Source: Planctomycetaceae bacterium TMED10 | Lineage (GTDB): Bacteria; Planctomycetota; Planctomycetia; Pirellulales; UBA7805 | DNA length: 8,825 nt | NCBI GenBank assembly: GCA_002168195.1 | Contig: NHBP01000041.1 | Span: 23,872-32,696 of the forward strand | Reading direction: 5' to 3' | Shown: positions 1 through 5,046 of the stretch, one piece after another | Numbering within the stretch: position 1 is the stretch's first letter | Layout: each line of letters opens with the position of its first letter | Translations under genes and position numbers: made by a program | The notes under the pieces: generated by a model | Seen by the model: the letters and a program-made list of their open reading frames with translations, nothing else | Told to the model about the DNA's origin: nothing | Database searches by the model: none

Positions 1-471
1 TAAAGTGGAATCCGGCATATTCTTCTTGGCAGCTTTTTCACAGCAATCAATAAAATCATAGGGATCCCAGACGTCGGTCGCTTGGAAACGTTCAGGACTG
101 ATTGTGTGAGCAGCAGACGCAAGCGATGGAAAGATCGGGTGATCTCCAACTTTCCGAAACCAATATTTTGCATTTCCAAAATCACCCTCCAGGCGATGCA
201 TGATGCCGTGCCAGAAACTTCCCGTCGATGAGTGAAGATGTTGGCTTATCTCATGCGACCGATCAAGAAAATGGTGCCTCAACCAAAGACCGCTTGTACA
301 GGCGAGGGCCATTTCGTCATCGACCACCAAGCTAGGAGCAACGGCAGTCGTAAAGTCAAAGGATTCCAGTTCCCCTGAGCGTTGCACCGCGCCATTCCTT
401 GGATCATTCAACTGGGCAATCAACTGGGCAATCGACGGGGGATAATCCGGGGCAGCGTGGGAAGAGGTCAT
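1..471 (-). CDS. Conserved hypothetical protein, N-terminal 157 residues (cut by left edge)
   Basis: The frame is open from the ATG at 471-469 to base 1 with no stop, so 157 codons are visible and the C-terminus lies outside the window. I cannot name a function. There is no signal peptide or membrane segment, and the protein looks soluble and cytoplasmic. The N-terminus has a duplicated IAQL tetrapeptide, then a segment ending VVDDEMALACTSGLWLRHHF (about residues 46-65). Next comes a strongly patterned core, FWHGIMHRLEGDFGNAKYWF (about 82-101), followed by RKVGDHPIF. The HGIMHR...EGD..NAKYWF...GDHP pattern is one I recall from uncharacterised proteins of Planctomycetes and other phyla, with no assigned activity. 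The dense His, Arg, Trp and acidic residues would suit a ligand-binding or catalytic site, but that is a guess. The ATG is preceded only by a weak purine stretch, and a perfect -10 hexamer lies about 43 bp upstream. It is divergent from ppdK. Confidence 0.8.
   Translation of the reverse strand, partial: MTSSHAAPDYPPSIAQLIAQLNDPRNGAVQRSGELESFDFTTAVAPSLVVDDEMALACTSGLWLRHHFLDRSHEISQHLHSSTGSFWHGIMHRLEGDFGNAKYWFRKVGDHPIFPSLASAAHTISPERFQATDVWDPYDFIDCCEKAAKKNMPDSTL
409..432. repeat. Perfect 12-bp tandem duplication inside the left-edge gene
   Basis: The 12-mer CAACTGGGCAAT occurs twice head to tail (409-420 and 421-432). On the minus-strand gene this is an in-frame duplication of four codons giving IAQL-IAQL near residue 14-21, so the reading frame is kept. 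It is probably a recent replication-slippage event or part of an N-terminal helix with a repeated pattern. It lies before the conserved core. Confidence 0.9.
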
Positions 472-513
472 TGTCTTGTATCTCGTCTGGTCACAGGATT
501 TGGGCCGCACTGA

Positions 514-519
514 ATTATA
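514..519 (-). promoter_or_regulatory. Candidate -10 box for the left-edge minus-strand gene
   Basis: Reading the minus strand, 519-514 is a perfect TATAAT. It lies about 43 bp upstream of the gene's ATG at 471, which predicts a 5' leader of roughly 35 nt. No good -35 hexamer sits at 16-18 bp (the 17-bp position reads TCAATG), so this would be a -10-driven or activator-dependent promoter if real. The same bases give an overlapping plus-strand TATACT, also without a good -35 partner. Confidence 0.4.
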
Positions 520-604
520 CTGAGCAGCAAGTTGCGCATTGAGGGAAAAGCGATATCTCTGGGAAACGGAAGATTATTAAAAGAAGTTACCTGTAAAACG
601 CATC

Positions 605-633
605 TTGACTCGTCTATTTAGGCGCACTAAATT
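605..633 (+). promoter_or_regulatory. Candidate sigma70-type promoter for ppdK
   Basis: TTGACT at 605-610 matches five of six consensus -35 bases. After exactly 17 bp, TAAATT at 628-633 matches four of six -10 bases. Transcription would start near 640 and leave a leader of about 130 nt before the ppdK ATG at 769. It is the best promoter-like pair in the gap and is correctly oriented for ppdK. The call rests on sequence resemblance only. Confidence 0.5.
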
Positions 634-641
634 ACGCCCTC

Positions 642-679
642 TTGCCAGAAGTCGACAACTGGCAACCAGTTGCAGCGAC
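642..679 (+). promoter_or_regulatory. Overlapping inverted repeats in the ppdK leader (pair A)
   Basis: Two perfect 7-bp inverted repeats share a strand. TTGCCAG (642-648) can pair with CTGGCAA (659-665) around a 10-nt loop. CAACTGG (656-662) can pair with CCAGTTG (666-672) around a 3-nt loop, and this second hairpin can be extended by GTCG (651-654) with CGAC (676-679). The two stems use the same bases 659-662, so only one can form at a time. They lie just downstream of the predicted ppdK start of transcription. They could be an RNA switch or a DNA-binding operator, and nothing shows which. Confidence 0.45.
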
Positions 680-700
680 CAGTGGGCAGCATTCCTTCTC

Positions 701-728
701 TGCGGTGTCTTGAGGCCGCACCTGAAGA
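701..728 (+). promoter_or_regulatory. Overlapping inverted repeats in the ppdK leader (pair B)
   Basis: TGCGG (701-705) can pair with CCGCA (716-720). Alternatively TCTTGAGG (708-715) can pair with CCTGAAGA (721-728) with one mismatch and a 5-nt loop. CCGCA is the right arm of the first hairpin and the loop of the second, so the stems exclude one another. The element ends 26 nt before the ppdK Shine-Dalgarno site. No T-run follows either stem, so this is not a classical attenuator. Confidence 0.3.
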
Positions 729-753
729 TTGCCGTTCCCGTTTGAACAACCTC

Positions 754-760
754 TGAGGAA
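754..760 (+). promoter_or_regulatory. Ribosome binding site of ppdK
   Basis: TGAGGAA, with GAGGA at 755-759, lies 9 nt before the ATG at 769. It supports that ATG as the real start and therefore the basic N-terminal extension of the enzyme. Confidence 0.75.
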
Positions 761-768
761 TTTATTTT

Positions 769-3432
769 ATGGCCAAGCGAAAAACTGTCAAAAAAGCCCG
801 GCAAAAAAAACGCGTCTTTTATTTCGGTGTACTCCGCACCGAGGGTCGCAAAGAAATGCGTCAATTGCTCGGGGGCAAAGGTGCGAATTTGGCCGAAATG
901 ACAAGCATTGGTTTGCCAGTACCCCCTGGTTTCACCATCACGACCGAGACCTGTGCCGATTACAACGACTCCGGGCAAAAATTTCCCGCCGGCACGCTCG
1001 AAGCGGTGAAAAAGAACGTTGCGATGCTTGAAAAAGAAACTGGCAAGCGGTTTGGTTCCGATAAAAATCCGCTCCTTGTTTCTGTCCGCTCAGGGGCGGC
1101 AGTCAGTATGCCTGGAATGATGGATACGGTACTGAATCTCGGTCTCAACGATAAAGCATGTGACGGACTGGCGGTCTTGTCGGGCAACAGACGGTTTGCG
1201 CTTGATGCATACCGCCGTCTGATCAATATGTTTGGAGATGTCGTGATGGGAGTCGATCACCATCACTTTGAAGCTGAATTTGATCGAATCAAGAAAAAAT
1301 TTGGTGTGGTTGAAGATACCGAACTCGGTGAAGACGGGCTGTCTCAGTTGGTCGATGCTTACAAAAAAGTTTATAAAAAACAAACACACGAAGACTTTCC
1401 CCAAGACCCGTTCACGCAACTTGAAAAATCAATTCGGGCAGTATTTGATAGCTGGAATGCGCCCCGCGCAATCGCCTACCGCCAGGTCGAAGAAATAACC
1501 GGTCTGCTGGGTACAGCGGTGAATGTCCAGACCATGGTTTTTGGAAACATGGGGAATGACAGTGGTACAGGTGTCGCATTTACGCGTGATCCATCCACTG
1601 GAAAAAACCAGTTTTACGGTGAGTTTCTGATCAATGCGCAAGGCGAAGACGTTGTCGCCGGAATTCGGACTCCCCAACCTGTTGTCGAAATGAAAAAGTG
1701 GATGCCCAAAGTCCACAAGCAGCTCATCCAAATTAAGACCAAGCTGGAACGGCATTATCGGGATGTTCAGGATATTGAATTTACGATTGAGACCGAGAAG
1801 CTCTATATTCTACAAACTCGAAACGGCAAGCGCACCGGTGCGGCAGCCGTCAAGATTGCCTGCGATTTGGTCAAGGAAAAATTAATTAACCAGAAGACCG
1901 CTTTGCTGCGCGTTCCCGCTGGTGATCTGAATCAACTGCTGCTTCCCTCGTTTGATCCGAAAGCCTCGCGCGATGTACTCACGTGTGGATTACCCGCTTC
2001 ACCGGGCGCTGCGGTGGGACATCTTGCCTTCACGGCGGAGGATGCTACCGAGCGTACGGCAGCAGGAGAAGATGTACTCCTGGTCCGTAAAGAAACGAGT
2101 CCGGAAGATGTGGAAGGCATGCACGCAGCACGCGGTATTCTTACGAGTACCGGAGGCATGACCAGTCATGCTGCGGTGGTTGCACGCGGTTGGGGGAAAC
2201 CGTGCGTCTGTGGTGCTGGCGATATACAGATCGATGAAAAAAAACAACAAATCATCGTTGCGGGCCGAAAATACGGACCAAAAGATACGATCTCCATCGA
2301 CGGTTCGACCGGGGATGTGATGGCCGGTTCGGTGTCGACACAAGCACCGTCAATGAGCGGTGATTTTTCGACCTTAATGAGATGGTCCGACAAATATCGA
2401 ACGCTCGGTGTCAGAACCAACGCGGATGCTCCCAGCGACGCGAAACGGGCTCGTCAGTTTGGCGCTGAGGGAATCGGGCTCTGTCGAACGGAGCATATGT
2501 TTTTTGAGGGGGACCGTATTCTGGCAATGCGGGAAATGATTCTTGCGGAAGACGAATCGACCCGCCGCAAAGCTCTTAAAAAACTATTGCCCTTCCAGCG
2601 GAGAGATTTTGTCGGCATTTTCACCGCCATGAAAGGTCTTCCAGTCACGGTCCGCCTGCTCGATCCACCACTCCACGAATTTCTTCCGCAAGATGCAAAA
2701 AGCCAAGCCGAGTTGGCAAAGCGACTCGGTATTAAAGCGTCGGAAGTCAAAGTTCGTGTTGAACAACTGCATGAGATGAATCCGATGCTCGGGCATCGAG
2801 GATGCCGCCTTGCCGTAACCTATCCTGAGATTCTGGAAATGCAGGTGACGGCAATTGTGGAGGCGATGATTGCCTGCAAGAAGAAAAAAGTGGATGCCCG
2901 CCCTGAAATTATGATTCCCCTGGTAGGCACCGCTGCTGAACTAGAAACCCTAAGGAAATTAACGGCCGAAACGATCGATAAAGTAAAAGCAGCAAAAAAA
3001 TATTCTGGAAAATTGGATATCCCCATCGGCACGATGATTGAAATTCCACGAGCCGCATTGACCGCTGATCTAGTGGCCGAGCATGCGGATTTCTTCAGCT
3101 TCGGCACCAACGATCTGACGCAAATGACCTTTGGTTACAGTCGTGACGATGTCAACACGTTTCTTCCCGATTATCTGAAACAGGAAATTCTGGAACGGGA
3201 TCCGTTTCAGTCGCTTGATACGTCCGGAGTTGGACAACTGGTGGAAATGGGCGTTGCGAAGGGACGCAAACAGCGCAGAGGCCTCAAATGTGGAATTTGC
3301 GGTGAACACGGCGGCGATCCGGCAAGTATTGCCTTCTGCTATGCCGCAGGACTGGATTACGTAAGTTGCTCCCCGTTCCGCGTACCCATCGCCCGGCTTG
3401 CAGCAGCGCAAGCGGCCGTGAAGAAATCCTGA
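769..3432 (+). CDS. ppdK: Pyruvate, phosphate dikinase
   Basis: This cytoplasmic enzyme interconverts pyruvate + ATP + Pi and PEP + AMP + PPi through a phosphohistidine carrier. The 887-residue length is normal for bacterial PPDK. The N-terminal ATP-grasp domain carries GGKGANL (35-41), VSVRSGA (104-110) and LQTRNGKRT (349-357). The central swivelling domain has GGMTSHAAVVARG (462-474) with the phosphorylatable H467. The C-terminal PEP-utilising barrel has GLCRTEHMFF (570-579), VRLLDPPLHEF (628-638), GHRGCRL (675-681), GTMIEIPRAAL (754-764), FGTNDLTQMTFGYSRDD (778-794) and CGICGEHGGDP (841-851). C844 is the likely acid/base Cys, and R573, R629 and E758 are expected active-site residues. Before the usual start comes a Lys/Arg-rich stretch of about 15 residues. 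The start is fixed by a good SD. The gene appears monocistronic, with its own promoter, and converges on mnmE. It may serve gluconeogenesis or PPi-linked glycolysis; direction cannot be told from sequence. Confidence 0.97.
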   Translation: MAKRKTVKKARQKKRVFYFGVLRTEGRKEMRQLLGGKGANLAEMTSIGLPVPPGFTITTETCADYNDSGQKFPAGTLEAVKKNVAMLEKETGKRFGSDKNPLLVSVRSGAAVSMPGMMDTVLNLGLNDKACDGLAVLSGNRRFALDAYRRLINMFGDVVMGVDHHHFEAEFDRIKKKFGVVEDTELGEDGLSQLVDAYKKVYKKQTHEDFPQDPFTQLEKSIRAVFDSWNAPRAIAYRQVEEITGLLGTAVNVQTMVFGNMGNDSGTGVAFTRDPSTGKNQFYGEFLINAQGEDVVAGIRTPQPVVEMKKWMPKVHKQLIQIKTKLERHYRDVQDIEFTIETEKLYILQTRNGKRTGAAAVKIACDLVKEKLINQKTALLRVPAGDLNQLLLPSFDPKASRDVLTCGLPASPGAAVGHLAFTAEDATERTAAGEDVLLVRKETSPEDVEGMHAARGILTSTGGMTSHAAVVARGWGKPCVCGAGDIQIDEKKQQIIVAGRKYGPKDTISIDGSTGDVMAGSVSTQAPSMSGDFSTLMRWSDKYRTLGVRTNADAPSDAKRARQFGAEGIGLCRTEHMFFEGDRILAMREMILAEDESTRRKALKKLLPFQRRDFVGIFTAMKGLPVTVRLLDPPLHEFLPQDAKSQAELAKRLGIKASEVKVRVEQLHEMNPMLGHRGCRLAVTYPEILEMQVTAIVEAMIACKKKKVDARPEIMIPLVGTAAELETLRKLTAETIDKVKAAKKYSGKLDIPIGTMIEIPRAALTADLVAEHADFFSFGTNDLTQMTFGYSRDDVNTFLPDYLKQEILERDPFQSLDTSGVGQLVEMGVAKGRKQRRGLKCGICGEHGGDPASIAFCYAAGLDYVSCSPFRVPIARLAAAQAAVKKS

Positions 3433-3469
3433 GCTTTTTTTCGGCTACGCCGGACAGTGAACTATCAAT
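3433..3469. other. Convergent gap between ppdK and mnmE, no canonical terminator
   Basis: Only 37 bp separate the two stop codons. The gap holds a run of seven T (3435-3441) immediately followed by a short perfect hairpin CGGC-TAC-GCCG (3442-3452). In the plus direction the T-run precedes the hairpin, and in the minus direction the hairpin is followed by A, not T, so neither strand has an intrinsic terminator of the usual form. A 6-bp stem (GCTTGC 3396-3401 with GCAAGC 3408-3413) lies in the last ppdK codons, 21 nt before the T-run. The two transcripts may overlap, or ending may be factor-dependent. Confidence 0.4.
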
Positions 3470-4951
3470 TTATTTCCCAATGCAGAAACGGGAAAAAATC
3501 CGATCGAGCATGTCCTCTGTATAAACGGCGCCGACCATCTGGCCGAGAAAGTCGATTGCGGTCCGGATCTCCACCGCAATTAATTCATGATGGAGGCTGG
3601 GGTCCGCAATATTCAGGGCCTCCCCCAATCCGTTAACCACCGACTGTAAATTTTCCTGACAGCGAATCGCGGTGCTTGCGACTGCCCCATCACCCGCCGC
3701 AGAACCATCCTCAAATCGCGAGCGGAGTGTTTTACGTAGCGTTTCCATCCCTGCGCCCGTATGGCTGCTCGTCTCAGCATCGACTTGCGTCAAGCCAGCA
3801 GGTTTTGCTGAACTTTCCGGGAGTTGATCGCATTTGGTCAGCACCACCAACCCACCTGAGTGACGCACCGATTCAACCATCTTTAAGGTGTCGCTTGAGA
3901 GATCTGCAGTCACATCAAGACAAAACACTTGAATGCTTGCCTGTTCCCACTGTGCGGTCGTGGTGGCGTGGGCCTCATTATCGATTCCCTTTGCCAGATG
4001 CTTTTGATTTTTAGGTATGCCGTCCAAGGTACCGTCATCGTGAAAATCAACACCCGCCGTATCAATCAACTCACATTGAATCCCGTCAAGGTCCAGTGGG
4101 GCGCAAAGATAATCTCGCGTGGTGCCCGGCTGAGGCGACTCGAGTGCCTGCCCGCCGGTGAGCGCGTTAAAGAGGCTGCTCTTTCCCGCATTTGGTTTTC
4201 CGACCAGGACCACACGTCCGGCCAGGGGCACCGTTTGGCGGTTGCCGATCTCTGCAAGAAGCCGTTCCGCATTCTCGTAGATTTCGCCCAGTCGTCGCCG
4301 TAATGTTTCGTCATCCAGAAAGGTGATATCCTCGTCGGCAAAATCGAGCCCTGCTTCCACATCAGCTAAAATATCGAGCAAAGCATGACGAATTTCATGA
4401 AGCGGTTCGCTCAATCCACCCGCCAATTGTTTCAGCGCGCAATCAAATTCTCGCTCACTCTTCGCTTGAATCACACCAAGCACCGCCTCGGCTTGCGTTA
4501 AATCGATCCTTCCGCCTAAGAACGCCCGGAGCGTAAACTCGCCTCCCCCCGCCAGTCGCGCTCCATGCTGACAACTCTGCTGAACCAGGGCAGCGACGAG
4601 GGGATCGGAACCGAGGCAGTGTATTTCTGCGAGAGGAGAGCGTGTAAAACTTCGACTATCGGGCCAGTAATATAAATCGCATGGGATACATCGACCACAA
4701 TCGTCGAGTTTGGCCCAACCGGGCAACCGGGTCGGACGGACAACTGCTGAAAGCGAGTCGATGGCGAGAGATTGACTCGCACTCCAGTCTGTTTCCCCGC
4801 CGCCTGCACCATCGGCGGGTCGCCAAATTTGAAGCAAACAATCCCGCACGCGTGGTCCGCAAAGGCGAATGACTGCCCGCGCTGCGGGACCGGACGGCGT
4901 TGCTGTCGCAACAATCGTATCGTCCGTAGAATATGCCTTGTTTCCGAACAT
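3470..4951 (-). CDS. mnmE: tRNA uridine-5-carboxymethylaminomethyl(34) synthesis GTPase MnmE
   Basis: MnmE acts with MnmG (GidA) to add the carboxymethylaminomethyl group to the wobble uridine of certain tRNAs. Numbered from the ATG at 4951 the protein has 493 residues, against about 450 in typical members. The N-terminal folate-binding domain includes DDTIVATATPSG (10-21) and GEFTLRAFLGGRIDLTQAEA (137-156). The G domain follows: P-loop GKPNAGKS (251-258), G2 GTTRD (276-280), G3 DTAG (297-300) and G4 TKCD (372-375, in place of NKxD). The C-terminus ends FCIGK, keeping the Cys of the family CxGK motif. The G3-G4 segment is about 15 residues longer than I recall for E. coli. A TTG three codons upstream (4960-4958) is an alternative start, but the ATG places DDTI at the expected distance. 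Neither has a clear SD. The gene lies downstream of yidC in the same direction, an ancient pairing. Confidence 0.95.
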   Translation of the reverse strand: MFGNKAYSTDDTIVATATPSGPAARAVIRLCGPRVRDCLLQIWRPADGAGGGETDWSASQSLAIDSLSAVVRPTRLPGWAKLDDCGRCIPCDLYYWPDSRSFTRSPLAEIHCLGSDPLVAALVQQSCQHGARLAGGGEFTLRAFLGGRIDLTQAEAVLGVIQAKSEREFDCALKQLAGGLSEPLHEIRHALLDILADVEAGLDFADEDITFLDDETLRRRLGEIYENAERLLAEIGNRQTVPLAGRVVLVGKPNAGKSSLFNALTGGQALESPQPGTTRDYLCAPLDLDGIQCELIDTAGVDFHDDGTLDGIPKNQKHLAKGIDNEAHATTTAQWEQASIQVFCLDVTADLSSDTLKMVESVRHSGGLVVLTKCDQLPESSAKPAGLTQVDAETSSHTGAGMETLRKTLRSRFEDGSAAGDGAVASTAIRCQENLQSVVNGLGEALNIADPSLHHELIAVEIRTAIDFLGQMVGAVYTEDMLDRIFSRFCIGK

Positions 4952-4963
4952 CGTTTTCAAATT

Positions 4964-5006
4964 TCAGCGAACCAGCCTGGCCTTAAGAAAAACCACTGCG
5001 TCCTCC
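4964..5006 (-). promoter_or_regulatory. Strong SD plus 10-codon upstream ORF before mnmE (candidate leader peptide)
   Basis: On the minus strand GGAGG (5006-5002) is followed after 5 nt by GTG (4996-4994), which opens MVFLKARLVR and then TGA at 4966-4964. The stop lies 12 nt before the mnmE ATG at 4951, and the GTG is in the same frame as mnmE. This is the only good Shine-Dalgarno sequence in the gap, while mnmE's own start has none. Translation of the short ORF could feed ribosomes to mnmE by termination-reinitiation, or the stop could be a mutation that shortened an older MnmE N-terminus. It could also be chance, since the ORF is very short. Confidence 0.25.
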
Positions 5007-5046
5007 GACACTCCAAGCATCACAACTACAATCAGCGCCTAAGCGA

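Noticed and set aside
577..978. A 133-codon minus-strand open frame spanning the ppdK start
   Set aside because: It overlaps the ppdK promoter, its ribosome site and the first 70 codons antisense, and shows no protein family features.
3396..3441. Possible intrinsic terminator of ppdK (GCTTGC/GCAAGC stem and T-run)
   Set aside because: The stem and the seven T are 21 nt apart, and the hairpin next to the T-run lies on the wrong side of it, so neither makes a canonical terminator.
4958..4960. TTG as the mnmE start
   Set aside because: The ATG three codons downstream is a better initiator at the same distance from the conserved DDTI segment, and the TTG has no ribosome site of its own.
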